A stretch of 64,000 nt of DNA from Microvirga splendida (GTDB taxonomy: Bacteria > Pseudomonadota > Alphaproteobacteria > Rhizobiales > Beijerinckiaceae): assembly GCF_016427565.1 (NCBI RefSeq), contig NZ_JAELXT010000011.1, forward strand, positions 1 through 64,000, in the 5' to 3' direction. Made by a program: the position numbers and the translations under genes. The notes below the pieces were generated by a model. It did not search any database. It had not been told where the DNA came from and worked only from the letters and a program-made list of their open reading frames with translations. Of the stretch, positions 17,227 to 26,158 are shown in pieces (positions within the stretch are counted from its first letter, which is position 1; each line of letters opens with the position of its first letter).

Positions 17227-20200
17227 TCAGCGGATGGCAATAACGACACGTCGCTCGAAGCCGCGCCCCGCAACGGCGCTCATCTGCGCGACGGCGAGAG
17301 CCAGCATGGATTGGACATCGCCGAAATCGGCGATCTCCTGCGCGGCCGTGTAGAGGACGGAAGGCTGCGCACTCGTGAGCCTCCGCACCGGCTGTCCATC
17401 TTTGAGAATATCGATCTCGTAGGCCTCCGCGTCCTCGGCGAGCGGCACGTCCACAGCCTCCCAGCCATCGCCGTTGCGGCGCGTGCGGCGGATCCAATCG
17501 AGACGAATGCCGCCGGGCTCGCGCCGCGCCGTCACGTGCACCGGGCTGAAGGGCTTCAGCGCCTCGCGCCCCACGGTCGCGGCGATCTCCGCCATGGACG
17601 CATCTGCATGGTCGCGCCCGGACGGCCCGATCCTGTAGCGCCATGTCTGGCCGAGATCCTGGAGATTGGTTGCAAGCGGCGCGACCGCCTCGTCGAGCTT
17701 CACGATCAGGGCGCCGGCCGGCACGAGGCGGCCGGCCTCCGGCTCGCTGCCCGCAAGCCCGCGCAAAAAGCGCGACAGGCGATAGGTGCGCTCCCCGATC
17801 AGTTCGGCGCGCGCGGCGGACAGGATCTCCCAGCGGCCATCGGTGCCGCGCAAGGCGAAGAGGTTGCGCCCGGCCAAGGCCGCCTCGTCGTCGATGGAGC
17901 TCAATGCGCCGGTGGAAATTTCCACGTCGAGCGTCGCGTGCACGTCCCAGCGCCAGAGCGGTCCGGACGCCAGAGCGGTCTTCGTGCGGCCGATCAGGGC
18001 GGGCAGGTCGAGGATGCGGTAGGGCGTGAAGCTCGCGCCGTTCCCCGAGCGCCAGATCGTCATGGCGCCGGGCCAGGGATCGGCCGCCACCGCGATGTAT
18101 TGCAGCGGCACGGGGTCGCCGAGCGCCGCCGGCAGGTCGAGCACGACAACCACAGGCTTCCCCGGCACAGGCGGAGGGCGCTTCACCGGACGCGGAATCG
18201 CGTAGCCCGGCCGCTCGAACACCGCCGGCTCCACCGCGCGCGTGCTGACCTTGCGCGTCGGTCCATCGGCGATGCGCGTGATACGATGCAGCTTCGGCCC
18301 CGCATCGGTGGGAACGGCGATCACGTCGCCCGGCTCCAGCTCGATCCGGCGCGGCGAGACCTCGAACTCGGCGCCCTCGCGCCCCGCCCACAGATCCTGC
18401 AGCCAGGTATCGGCGAGGCGCTGGGCCTCGGCGCGGCGGGTGACGACGGCGCTGTCCGCCCGCGCCTCCCGGCGGCTCGATCCGGACAGGCGACGCGACG
18501 CGACAGCCGCGCGCCGGTAATCCGTGTCGCCTTCCGTGAACCCCACCTCCACCTGCTGCGGCAATTCGGTTTCCTGCGCGCGGGTGAGGCGCAGCGAAGG
18601 CTCCTCCTCGTTCAGCACGAGATCGTCCTTCGTCAGGTTCAGCACGGCGCGGCCGCCCCTGCCCTGCCAGGCGATCGTACCGCCGCGTGCCACCGCATCC
18701 ACGCCGAAGAGGCGCAGCAGCGGCTCGAGCGCCCCGCGCAGGGACATCGGCCGGTCGATCACGTAACCATCCACGAAGCCGTCGACGGGAAGAACGCCGG
18801 GATCGGGGAGGCCGAAATCGCGCAGGACTCGCGCGATCAGGCGGTCGAGGGTCGCACCCTCGATGCGGCCGGTGATCCAGTGGCCGGTGTCCCAGTTGGC
18901 ACCGTCCGACCACACGCTATCGAAATCGGGAAAGGCCGGATAGGGCCTGGCATCCCAGGCCCAGACGAACACATTGCCCGGGTCCACCATGCGCCCGTTG
19001 TAGGACGGCGAGGCGGGATTGTACTCAGGTGCAAAACCGCGCTGCGCCGGATCGAAGCGCGAGAGGATGGCCTCGAGACCGCGCGCCTGCACGAGGTCGT
19101 CGCGCACCCCGCGCGAGAATGGCGGATAGGCCGATTCCGACGATTTCGGATCGGGAAAGACGTTCGGCCCGTTTGGCCCCTTGTCGACGGCGGGCACGCC
19201 GATCTCGGTAAGCCAGATCGGCTTCGATTGCGGCTGCCATGCGGTGGCGCCAGTCTCGACGCCGCCGACGCGCTCCACATGCCGGTTGGACCACCAGGAC
19301 ACGAGATCCTTCTGGCGGAAGACCCAGGGCTTGTTGAAGGCGCCGTCGGTGATCGGCGTGCGGGTCTGGGCCGCGCGATGCGAGGCACTGGCGTAGTACC
19401 AGTCGAACGCCTCGCCGCTGCCGAGCCGCGCGCGCAGGTAATCCACATCATGGATGCTGCGCCCAGCCGCCAGATCCGCATGATCGGGACCGTCGCGCCA
19501 GTCGGAGATCGGCGGGTAGTAATCGATGCCGACCGCATCGATGGCGGTGCTGGCGAACAGGGGATCGAGGGGAAAGCGCACCTCGCTGCCGCCGTTCAGC
19601 ACATGAGCGCCGTATTCCGTCCAGTCCGCCGCATAGACGATTGTCGTGGAGGCGCGCAGGACCGCACGCACATCCTGCGCAAGCTCCCGCAGCCGCGCGA
19701 CCGCAGGATAGACGCCGGAGGCGGAGCGCACCCGCGTGAGGCCGACGAGCTCGCTGCCGAGAATGAAGCCGTCGACGCCCCCCGCCTGCTCGGCGAGCGC
19801 CGCATAATGCAGCACCATGCGGTTGAAGCCCGCAGCCCGGGTAAACCAGAGATTCACCTGGCTGGCGGCGGCACTCGTTCCGTCGGGAGAACCGGATTGG
19901 CCCGGCGCGGGATGGCAGGTGATGCGCCCGCGCCAGGGATAGGCGGGCTGGCCGGTGCCGCCATAGGGATCCGGCAGGCTGTTGCCGGCAGGCACGTCCA
20001 TCATCACGAAGGGATAGAGCACCACCTCGAGGCCGCGATCCTTCAGATTGCGGATCAGCCGGATCACGCTCTCGTCGGACGGCGTGCCGCCATAGGCGGG
20101 CGTTCCCTTCACGAGCGAGACCGCCTTCGCGTCTTCCCGCGTCAACCCGGCCACCGACCAGGCGGCGCCGTCGGTGGTTTTCGTCGTCACGTCCACACGC

Positions 20201-21084
20201 GGCTCGACGAGGCATGAGCCGGCGCGCAGATCGTCGCCGAACCAGCTCACCACGAGGGACACCCGCTTGAGGTTCGGGCACAAGGCCTCCAACGCATCGA
20301 GGGAGGCCGACACGTCGGCGGCGCGTTGCAGCTGGTGCCGGTTCTCTGCCTTCGTCTTGCCGAGGTCGAGCACCTGCATCACGGGCTTGGTGTCGTAGCC
20401 GAACTCGCTCGCGCCGGGGATGAGGCACACGGCGCGGACCATGCGGTTGAGCCCGTCGACGGGCCGGATCACCTCGAAGGAGAATTGCGGCACGCGGTGG
20501 CCGAAATCGGCGAGCGGCAGGCGCTCGAACACCACATAGGCCAGCCCGCGATAGGCCGGCGCATGATCCGCGCCCTCCTTGGCGACGATGAGCGGATCCG
20601 GGCTTTGCGTCTCGCTGCCCTTGTGCACGCGCATGGTGAGCGTGCTGAGATCCAACTCGCGCCCATCGGCCCACACGCGCCGGATGAACCCGATGCGCCC
20701 CTCGCACAGGCCGACCGCGAGATTGGCGAAATAGGAATAGGTGGTGGTAACGGTCTTCGGCCCGCCCGTGCCCTTGCCGCCCTGACTGCCCCGGTCGGTA
20801 TCGCTGTTCACCACCTCCTCCAGGCGCGTCGCCCAGATGAGCTGGCCGCCGATGCGCGCCCGGCCATAGACCCGCGGGATCGGCGCGCCCTCCGTGGAGG
20901 TGAGCCCGTCGATGTCCTTGAGGCGCGGGCCCTCGACGTATTTGGTGTCGCTGCCGGAGAAGAGCGCATTGTCGATGGCGGCGCCCGCGAGCGCCCCGAG
21001 CGCACGCCCCGCCATGGCGCCGATCGGCCCGCCGACCATGCCGCCAACGACGGAGCCGACGGTTTGAAGAACGATGGTGGCCAT
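17227..21084 (-). CDS. GTA g15-like megatron / host specificity tail protein (TIM-barrel domain)
   Basis: The largest tail gene, 1285 residues. The N-terminus is a glycine-rich hydrophobic stretch (VGSVVGGMVGGPIGAMAGRA), as in RcGTA g15 and phage tail hub proteins. A GTA TIM-barrel-like domain spans about residues 325-690 (DESVIRLIRNLKDRGLEVVL; WLTEIGVPAVDKGPNGPNVF). A Phage-tail_3-type domain follows from about 760 (PMSLRGALEPLLRLFGVDAV). In RcGTA the equivalent protein forms the tail tip that contacts the recipient envelope. It begins at the last base of the preceding peptidase gene (TGATG overlap). Length is normal and no frame break is seen. Confidence 0.93.
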   Translation of the reverse strand: MATIVLQTVGSVVGGMVGGPIGAMAGRALGALAGAAIDNALFSGSDTKYVEGPRLKDIDGLTSTEGAPIPRVYGRARIGGQLIWATRLEEVVNSDTDRGSQGGKGTGGPKTVTTTYSYFANLAVGLCEGRIGFIRRVWADGRELDLSTLTMRVHKGSETQSPDPLIVAKEGADHAPAYRGLAYVVFERLPLADFGHRVPQFSFEVIRPVDGLNRMVRAVCLIPGASEFGYDTKPVMQVLDLGKTKAENRHQLQRAADVSASLDALEALCPNLKRVSLVVSWFGDDLRAGSCLVEPRVDVTTKTTDGAAWSVAGLTREDAKAVSLVKGTPAYGGTPSDESVIRLIRNLKDRGLEVVLYPFVMMDVPAGNSLPDPYGGTGQPAYPWRGRITCHPAPGQSGSPDGTSAAASQVNLWFTRAAGFNRMVLHYAALAEQAGGVDGFILGSELVGLTRVRSASGVYPAVARLRELAQDVRAVLRASTTIVYAADWTEYGAHVLNGGSEVRFPLDPLFASTAIDAVGIDYYPPISDWRDGPDHADLAAGRSIHDVDYLRARLGSGEAFDWYYASASHRAAQTRTPITDGAFNKPWVFRQKDLVSWWSNRHVERVGGVETGATAWQPQSKPIWLTEIGVPAVDKGPNGPNVFPDPKSSESAYPPFSRGVRDDLVQARGLEAILSRFDPAQRGFAPEYNPASPSYNGRMVDPGNVFVWAWDARPYPAFPDFDSVWSDGANWDTGHWITGRIEGATLDRLIARVLRDFGLPDPGVLPVDGFVDGYVIDRPMSLRGALEPLLRLFGVDAVARGGTIAWQGRGGRAVLNLTKDDLVLNEEEPSLRLTRAQETELPQQVEVGFTEGDTDYRRAAVASRRLSGSSRREARADSAVVTRRAEAQRLADTWLQDLWAGREGAEFEVSPRRIELEPGDVIAVPTDAGPKLHRITRIADGPTRKVSTRAVEPAVFERPGYAIPRPVKRPPPVPGKPVVVVLDLPAALGDPVPLQYIAVAADPWPGAMTIWRSGNGASFTPYRILDLPALIGRTKTALASGPLWRWDVHATLDVEISTGALSSIDDEAALAGRNLFALRGTDGRWEILSAARAELIGERTYRLSRFLRGLAGSEPEAGRLVPAGALIVKLDEAVAPLATNLQDLGQTWRYRIGPSGRDHADASMAEIAATVGREALKPFSPVHVTARREPGGIRLDWIRRTRRNGDGWEAVDVPLAEDAEAYEIDILKDGQPVRRLTSAQPSVLYTAAQEIADFGDVQSMLALAVAQMSAVAGRGFERRVVIAIR

Positions 21085-21512
21085 CAGGGTGCATCCGGAA
21101 AACGAAAGGCATGGGACAGGTGACGCCGCCACCAGGGCCGAAACGCGACTTCCGCGACCGCAGCGCCGTCATGGGCGTGGATCATGGTGTCGTCAGATGT
21201 GGCGATGGCGCAGTGCTTGGCCGGCATGGTCTCGCGCCAGCGGAAGAGCAGCACGTCGCCGGGAGCGAACTGCGTGGGCTCGATCTCCACGAGATGCTTT
21301 CGCGCGGCAGCCACCAGCGTATCCGCCCCGGCCTCGGCCCAATCGGGCGAATACGGCGGCGGCAGCTCGGGCTCGGCCCCCATGACACCGCGCCACACGC
21401 CGCGCAGCAGCCCGAGGCAGTCGCAGCCGACGCCCTTCAGCGAGGCCTGGTGGCGATAAGGCGTGCCGATCCAGGACCGGGCCTCGGCGAGGATGAGGTG
21501 AGGTGTGGGCAT
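21084..21512 (-). CDS. GTA g14-like NlpC/P60 tail peptidase
   Basis: A 142-residue cell-wall peptidase of the phage NlpC/P60 type. It starts MPTPHLILAEARSWIGTPY, with the catalytic Cys in VGCDCLGLLRG near residue 30 and a His-containing KHCAIAT segment near 100. In RcGTA g14 cuts the recipient's peptidoglycan during DNA delivery. An in-frame extension to 21632 runs through a palindromic repeat and is rejected. The stop overlaps the g15 start by one base. Confidence 0.9.
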   Translation of the reverse strand: MPTPHLILAEARSWIGTPYRHQASLKGVGCDCLGLLRGVWRGVMGAEPELPPPYSPDWAEAGADTLVAAARKHLVEIEPTQFAPGDVLLFRWRETMPAKHCAIATSDDTMIHAHDGAAVAEVAFRPWWRRHLSHAFRFPDAP

Positions 21513-21530
21513 GAGAATGCTCGCGGCAGC

Positions 21531-21692
21531 ACCCTCCCCTCGAGGGGGAGGGTCGGCTCGAAGAGCCGGGGTGGGGTGAAAGGCGCAACAGGGATGATGG
21601 GCTGTGCGTTGAGTCCGAGTCTGCTCGGGCAAGGGCGCGCTGCCACCCCACCCCGCCGCCCTGAAGGGCGTCGACCCTCCCCCTCAAGGGAA
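21531..21692. repeat. Palindromic repeat block (family D, CCCTCCCC type)
   Basis: The block between g13 and g14 opens with ACCCTCCCCTCGAGGGGGAG and closes with CGACCCTCCCCCTCAAGGG. Inside are GGTGGGG and CCACCCCACC arms that can pair across the block. A similar CCCTCCCC/GGGGAGGG design recurs at 32149-32485 within the same cluster. It explains the 194-base gap. Confidence 0.75.
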
Positions 21693-21706
21693 GGATAAGA
21701 ACGGCT

Positions 21707-22597
21707 TCACCTGAAAAAGCTCCCGCCATCCAGCCCCGGCTCACCCTGCTGCGGCATACGGATGATGAAGTCGTTGCCGGGCATGTGTGGGAAGCCGCGG
21801 AAATTCGCGACGTTGTCGAACTTCCTGCGGCACATTCCGTGGGTCTTGTCGCAGCCCGCCGTGACCTGGAACGTGTCGCCGACTTGGATCGGTTGCGGCG
21901 CACGCTGCCAGAGATCAAACTCGTCCGTGCCGCTCAACGCGCGATGCACCTTGACCTCCACCGCGACGCCCGCATTGTCGCCGGTGAGCCAGGTGAGCTT
22001 GCCGGCATTGCACCAGCCGTCCGCAAAGCCTATGCCGGAGGCGGCGATGGTCAGCGCACCGTCGGTGCGCGTCACCGTGCCGGTGTCGGCATACGTTGAC
22101 GCGGTGAGGTTCACACCGCACTGTACATCGCCGAGATCGGCTGAGCAGGTGGCGCGGAACAGGCGCCCACGCTCCTCGTCGAAGCGGTGCATGAGGCCCC
22201 GCACCTCGGCCACGAAGCTGCCGTCGGCGCGGCGGATCTCGCCGATGGAGCCGATGTCGAGGAGCACGCGCTCCTCCACATTGCTCCAGTTCACGAGCCA
22301 GGTTTCCACGCTCGCGTCATCGTAGAGGCCGGAGGAGATGTCGTCCTCGGTCAGCCCTGCCGAGACGAGCGCGCCGGCCACCTCGCCGCCGCCGACCGCA
22401 AAGCCCAGCTCGGCACTCGCTTCGGCTGCTTCCAACCCCGAGCGCGCTGCATAGATGGTGCCGCCGAAGGAGATGTCGCGGTCGTGATCGGTGAAGCCGA
22501 AGGCGGTGCCGTCGCGCCGGATGAGCCGCCAGCAATGGCACAACGTGGTGGCTCCATCGGTGAGATGGGCAGCAAGGTTTTCAGGGATGGTGCGCAT
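21707..22597 (-). CDS. GTA g13-like DUF2163 tail hub protein
   Basis: A 296-residue protein starting MRTIPENLAAHLTDGATTLC. It matches the DUF2163 / phage_BR0599 family (CHCWRLIRRDGTAFGFTDHD near residue 20; C-terminal CRRKFDNVANFRGFPHMPG with conserved Cys and Phe). The RcGTA counterpart is a tail hub component with a C-terminal metal or Fe-S type cysteine cluster (CDKTHGMCRRKF). An upstream ORF extension to 22927 is only repeat DNA. Confidence 0.92.
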   Translation of the reverse strand: MRTIPENLAAHLTDGATTLCHCWRLIRRDGTAFGFTDHDRDISFGGTIYAARSGLEAAEASAELGFAVGGGEVAGALVSAGLTEDDISSGLYDDASVETWLVNWSNVEERVLLDIGSIGEIRRADGSFVAEVRGLMHRFDEERGRLFRATCSADLGDVQCGVNLTASTYADTGTVTRTDGALTIAASGIGFADGWCNAGKLTWLTGDNAGVAVEVKVHRALSGTDEFDLWQRAPQPIQVGDTFQVTAGCDKTHGMCRRKFDNVANFRGFPHMPGNDFIIRMPQQGEPGLDGGSFFR

Positions 22598-22643
22598 GGT
22601 TGTGCTCGAATGGTGTTGTGATGCCTGTCGCCTTGCTTTCGTC

Positions 22644-22984
22644 GTCATGGCCGGGCTCGGCCCGGCCATCCACGCCTTCAACCCGTTCGGTCTCCCTCCA
22701 GCCTCATCCTGAGGAGGATTGCGTGAGCAATCCGTCTCGAAGGAGGCTCCGGTGCGCGCTGGACGATCCTTCGAGACGCAGCCTGACGTCTGCTCCTCAG
22801 GATGAGGCTGGAGAAGCGGATAGAAAGACGTGGATCCCCGGACCAAGTCCGGGGATGACGAGGAGGGTGTCAGGACCAGAAGGGTGTCATTCCCGGCCGG
22901 AGCGCAGCGGAGGGGAAGGGAATCCACTTACACACTCGGCGCTATGGATCCCCTTCCCTCGCCTACGGCTCGCCGGGGATGACA
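22644..22984. repeat. Nested palindromic repeats (C arms flanking B, then A)
   Basis: This accounts for the 398-base gap between g12 and g13. A left C arm (GTCATGGCCGGGCTCGGCCC at 22644) and a right C arm (CCCCGGACCAAGTCCGGGG, ending 22864) enclose a complete B element at 22702-22807. B begins CCTCATCCTGAGGAG and ends CTCCTCAGGATGAGG. An A element (22886-22984) follows. At 29190 the same C element exists without the insert. Confidence 0.85.
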
Positions 22985-22995
22985 GCGTCTTGCAT

Positions 22996-23634
22996 CTAAG
23001 GAACGATCTCGATCAACGGGATCTGCGGGATGCCGCCGGCGTCGAAGGTGGAGAGGTCGATGTCGAGTTCGTCGGTGTCGAAGCGCACCGGCACGTCGAA
23101 AGCAAAGCCCGCCGTGATGACGGCGCCCGCAGGCGGCGCGGCCGCGAAGGTCACGAGGCCCGTGGCCGGATCGCAGGTGAACTGCGCACCCACCGCCTGC
23201 TCCACGCCGTTCAGCGCCACCCGCACCGTCCCGCCGACGGGCTTGGCGATGCTGCGGCTGTAGGGTGCGAAGGCGGCGCCGTAGGCCTTCACCAGCTGAA
23301 AGTTCCGTTCCGCTCCATTGCCCGTGCCGATGCGCTGGTCGAGCGGCGTCGGCTCGCGGGAGGGCGGGCCGGAGCGCCAGTCGGTCCGGTCGCGGAAGCG
23401 GAAGCCGTAGAGCCTGCCGCGCCGCTCCTCGAAGAACGCGATCACCGTGTGCAGGGCATCGACGGTCCTGACGCCTAAGCCCGCATCGTAGCGGCGGCGC
23501 GAGCCGGCCCAGCGGCTGTTGCGGTGCTCGCGGCCGGACGCGAGCGTGACGATATCGGTCCGCCGCACGGGCCCGCCCCGGCTGCCGAGGCTGACATCGA
23601 GGGGAAAGCGGACCTCGTGGAAATCTGAGGCCAT
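22996..23634 (-). CDS. GTA g12-like DUF2460 distal tail protein
   Basis: A 212-residue protein starting MASDFHEVRFPLDVSLGSRG, the typical N-terminus of the DUF2460 / TIGR02217 family, with later motifs RTVDALHTVIAFFEERRGR, YGFRFRDRTDW and FDVPVRFDTDELDIDL. In RcGTA g12 forms the distal tail ring between tube and hub. It is followed by repeat DNA before g13. The upstream divergent gene is the unrelated DUF465 gene on the other strand. Confidence 0.93.
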   Translation of the reverse strand: MASDFHEVRFPLDVSLGSRGGPVRRTDIVTLASGREHRNSRWAGSRRRYDAGLGVRTVDALHTVIAFFEERRGRLYGFRFRDRTDWRSGPPSREPTPLDQRIGTGNGAERNFQLVKAYGAAFAPYSRSIAKPVGGTVRVALNGVEQAVGAQFTCDPATGLVTFAAAPPAGAVITAGFAFDVPVRFDTDELDIDLSTFDAGGIPQIPLIEIVP

Positions 23635-23716
23635 GGTGGATCCTGGATAGGGGTGAAACGAAAGAACCGGGGTGGCGTTGACGTCACGAACGCAGTCAAC
23701 ACGGAGGCGGCCGGCG

Positions 23717-23962
23717 ATGAGCAATGCTCCCAACGACCTCGCGCAGGATTTCCCGGACAAGGTCGACCGGATCCACCAGCTGAAGACGAGCAACAATCGC
23801 TTCGCGCGGCTCTATGACGAGTACGACGAGCTGAACCGCACCATCCACCGCATCGAGACCCGGGTGGAGCCGAAGCCCGAGGAGGTCGAGGAGGAGCTGA
23901 AGCGCCGCCGCCTGCAGATCAAGGACGAGATCATGGCCATGCTCGAGGGCACCGACGCCTGA
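23717..23962 (+). CDS. DUF465/YdcH-family small coiled-coil protein
   Basis: An 81-residue charged helical protein with the DUF465 pattern (FPDKVDRIHQLKTSNNRFAR; YDELNRTIHRIETR; KRRRLQIKDEI). The function of YdcH proteins is not established. It starts at the ATG at 23717 and is transcribed opposite to the phage-like genes on either side, ending 6 bases before the tape measure stop. It is therefore a host-type insertion in the cluster rather than a virion gene. Confidence 0.88.
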   Translation: MSNAPNDLAQDFPDKVDRIHQLKTSNNRFARLYDEYDELNRTIHRIETRVEPKPEEVEEELKRRRLQIKDEIMAMLEGTDA

Positions 23963-23968
23963 TCGCCC

Positions 23969-24658
23969 TCACATCCCGCGCTGGCCGCGCGCAACCGCCC
24001 GGGCGAGCGCGGCGGAAACCTGCGCCTCGGAGCGGCGGAAGCTGTCCGCATCCGGGGTCGTGACGTTCACGGTCACCGAGACCGGCCGCCCTCCCCCGCC
24101 GCCGCGCACGCCGAGCCGCCCGTCCGACCCGCGCGCCAGCGGCATCACGGCCTCGGCTCCCTGCTCGCCCATGAGGCCGAGCCCGCGTCCGAGCGGGAAG
24201 TAAGTCGGCGCACCGACCACCCCGCCCTTGGCGAAGGGCATCAGCATCCCACGGGAGAGCACGCCACCCTTAGCCAGAGCGGGACCGCCGGCGCCGAACA
24301 GGGAGCCGAGGAGAGACGACAGCCCGCCGCTCAGGCTTTGCCCTGCACCTGACAGATCGGGCCCCATCGGCAGCGCATTGCCGAACAAACCTGCCATCAG
24401 TGTTTGCAAGCCACGACCGAGCGCCATCTGTAGTGGAGCCATCTCCGACTTCAGCGCGAATTCTGTGAACGTCTTGCGCACATCCTTTAGAACGTTATCA
24501 AATTTCTTGCCTTCCGAGATGTTCTTGGCGAAGGCATTGGACAGGGATTCACCGAACCGTCCGGAGAGGCCGATGAGCGTGTTGAGCTGGCGTTCTCTAT
24601 CCTTATCAATCTCTGATTTCGGAGATTTGTCTTTGGACACTTGGTTATCATCAGCCAA
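23969..24658 (-). CDS. GTA g11-like tail tape measure protein
   Basis: I start this gene at a TTG at 24658, with an AGGA ribosome site 6 bases upstream, giving 229 residues, close to RcGTA g11. The N-terminal half is polar and helical (SGRFGESLSNAFAKNISEGK; FDNVLKDVRKTFTEFAL). The C-terminal half carries the glycine-rich repeats of small tape measures (LAKGGVLSRG, FAKGGVVGAP, GLMGEQGAEAVMPLARG). The first ~200 coding bases are visibly AT-richer than the rest, so the gene looks mosaic. A longer frame to 24742 overlaps the divergent lipoprotein gene. Confidence 0.85.
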   Translation of the reverse strand: MADDNQVSKDKSPKSEIDKDRERQLNTLIGLSGRFGESLSNAFAKNISEGKKFDNVLKDVRKTFTEFALKSEMAPLQMALGRGLQTLMAGLFGNALPMGPDLSGAGQSLSGGLSSLLGSLFGAGGPALAKGGVLSRGMLMPFAKGGVVGAPTYFPLGRGLGLMGEQGAEAVMPLARGSDGRLGVRGGGGGRPVSVTVNVTTPDADSFRRSEAQVSAALARAVARGQRGM

Positions 24659-24659
24659 G

Positions 24660-24932
24660 ATGTATCCTCTTCTATCTCTTGTGTTTCCGCTTGCGCTCCT
24701 TACCGGCTGCAACACGTCGGCAAGGCCAGATTTTGTTTTCAAACGACAAGGCTTGTCTCAACAGCAGTATTCGCGAGCCGAAGCAGAGTGCGAACTGGAG
24801 GCTGAAAAGGCTGCAATCCAGGCCAAGAACAGCGTCACGGCTGGAGAAAACTGGCGGAAAATCTTTGTGCTCTGCATGGAAGCGAAAGGCGCTCGCTACC
24901 TTGGGACAACTGACCAACTTACTCGGCCATAG
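24660..24932 (+). CDS. Small lipoprotein, divergent from the tape measure gene
   Basis: A 90-residue lipoprotein with a signal peptide and lipobox (MYPLLSLVFPLALLTGC), so Cys17 would be acylated. The mature part (YSRAEAECELEAEKAA, IFVLCMEAKGARYLG) resembles small alphaproteobacterial lipoproteins with an AEC-x-EA and C-M-x-AKG pattern. Its ATG lies one base from the tape measure TTG on the other strand, so its promoter must lie within that gene. AT-rich composition matches the adjoining tape measure segment and suggests joint acquisition. Confidence 0.75.
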   Translation: MYPLLSLVFPLALLTGCNTSARPDFVFKRQGLSQQQYSRAEAECELEAEKAAIQAKNSVTAGENWRKIFVLCMEAKGARYLGTTDQLTRP

Positions 24933-25021
24933 TCATGAGCATCCAATCGAGTTCCAAACGCACGCTATGCCATGTCTTCTCGAGGAGAGGCCTCTGAGGG
25001 TGTTGAGCTCACAATCCACAT

Positions 25022-25210
25022 TCATTGATCCGGAAACGCTTCCATCAACCGCCTGAGATCCTCGCTCAGCGCCGGCTCAGCGCTTCGCCCGTCGTGCAAC
25101 CCACTCCAAACCGCCATCAGCTCGCGCGGCGTCGCGCGCCAGAAGGGTTCCGGGCTCCACCGCAGGATGCTCAATCCAGCGTCAGCGCGTCGTCCCAGGG
25201 GAAGGCGCAT
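25022..25210 (-). CDS. GTA g10.1-like tail assembly chaperone (rcc01693 type)
   Basis: A 62-residue protein with the core LRWSPEPFWRATPRELMAVW, the recognisable signature of the short phage tail assembly chaperone family that follows g10 in GTA clusters. It overlaps the g10 stop by 29 bases, so translation is probably coupled. A slightly later non-ATG start is possible. Confidence 0.8.
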   Translation of the reverse strand: MRLPLGRRADAGLSILRWSPEPFWRATPRELMAVWSGLHDGRSAEPALSEDLRRLMEAFPDQ

Positions 25211-25565
25211 GGCTCGCGCCCGCCTCCTGGGATGCCGGAGGGTTTGGCGGTGCCTCGCCTCCGCCGAAGGTCATGAGGAGAAGATCGGCCAGCGCCGCGG
25301 CCACGGGCTCGATGCCCTCGTGCAGCGGCAGGTTCGCCACCTCCGCGTCGTTCAACGTTTGACCGCCGCCGCGCAGCGCGACGCCGAGCAGCGTGAGCAG
25401 GTCGCGGCTCGAGACGCGCCCGGCGCCGAAGCGTTCCGTGAGCGCGTTGAGATCCTGCACCCCGAAGGCATCCTCCAGCTCCGCGAGCGCGCCGAGCGTG
25501 AGGCAGAGCGTATAGCGCGTGTCGCCGAGCTGCAGCGCCACCTCGCCCCGTCGTCTGTTGGCCAT
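25182..25565 (-). CDS. GTA g10-like protein (gene transfer agent family)
   Basis: A 127-residue protein starting MANRRRGEVALQLGDTRYTL. It has the pattern of the GTA g10 family, which has an L-x-LGALAELEDAFG helix (LTLGALAELEDAFGVQDLNA). In RcGTA it lies between the major tail protein and g10.1 and is thought to act as a tail chaperone. It begins 8 bases after the g9 stop. An in-frame extension to 26087 is not supported. Confidence 0.87.
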   Translation of the reverse strand: MANRRRGEVALQLGDTRYTLCLTLGALAELEDAFGVQDLNALTERFGAGRVSSRDLLTLLGVALRGGGQTLNDAEVANLPLHEGIEPVAAALADLLLMTFGGGEAPPNPPASQEAGASHAPSPGTTR

Positions 25566-25573
25566 GGTGCCTC

Positions 25574-25984
25574 CTATATCGCCACGAAGGCGAGCGCACC
25601 GGCGGATTCGAACGCCATTTCGAACGTCACCTCGCCCGCATGGTCGCCGCGGTATTCGAGGCTCGTGATCTGGAACGGCCCGTCGATGCGGCCGAAATCG
25701 GGAATGACGATCTGGTAGGCCAGAATGTCGCCGTCGAAGAAGACCTGGCGCATGCGCGCGTCCGACGCTTCGTCCTTGAACACGCCGGAGCCGGAGATCG
25801 CGGCGCGGCGCACGCCGACGCCGGCGAGAAGCTCGCGCCACCGCCCGGCGGATTCGGAATGAGTCACGTCCACGGTCTCCGCATTGAAGGCGATCTGGCG
25901 CGTGCGCAGGCCCGCCACGGTGACGAAGGCATTGCCTCCGTCGCTGATCTTGATGAGCAGATCCTTGCCCTTCTGAGCAGGCAT
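25574..25984 (-). CDS. GTA g9-like major tail tube protein (TP901-1 family)
   Basis: A 136-residue protein with the TP901-1 major tail features: MPAQKGKDLLIKISDGG at the N-terminus, VAGLRTRQIAFNAETVDVTH, and FQITSLEYRGDHAGEVTFEM. It builds the tail tube. The length and position after a g8-like gene match RcGTA. A family A palindromic repeat separates it from g8. Confidence 0.93.
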   Translation of the reverse strand: MPAQKGKDLLIKISDGGNAFVTVAGLRTRQIAFNAETVDVTHSESAGRWRELLAGVGVRRAAISGSGVFKDEASDARMRQVFFDGDILAYQIVIPDFGRIDGPFQITSLEYRGDHAGEVTFEMAFESAGALAFVAI

Positions 25985-26043
25985 GGGATGTCCTTTGTTT
26001 AATTGATGAAGCTGTTCGCGGCAGAGGGCAATGGAAGTGCCGT

Positions 26044-26138
26044 GTCATCCCCGGCGCACGAAGTGCGGGAAGGGGATCCACTCTCACGCTCAGTGCTATG
26101 GATTCCCTTCCCCTCCGCTACGCTCCGGCCGGGAACGC
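26044..26138. repeat. Palindromic repeat (family A)
   Basis: It lies between g8 and g9. It begins GTCATCCCCGGCGCACGAAG and ends CTCCGGCCGGGAACG, with GGGAAGGGGATCC pairing loosely with GGATTCCCTTCCCC. It is almost the same as the A element at 17085-17181. Confidence 0.85.
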
Positions 26139-26158
26139 ACCGGATGGAGAAAAGAGCC

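Noticed and set aside
17206-20217. Plus-strand ORF of 1003 codons
   Set aside because: It lies wholly antisense to the megatron gene, has no recognisable domain and is rich in Arg/His/Gly, as expected of a shadow frame in GC-rich DNA.
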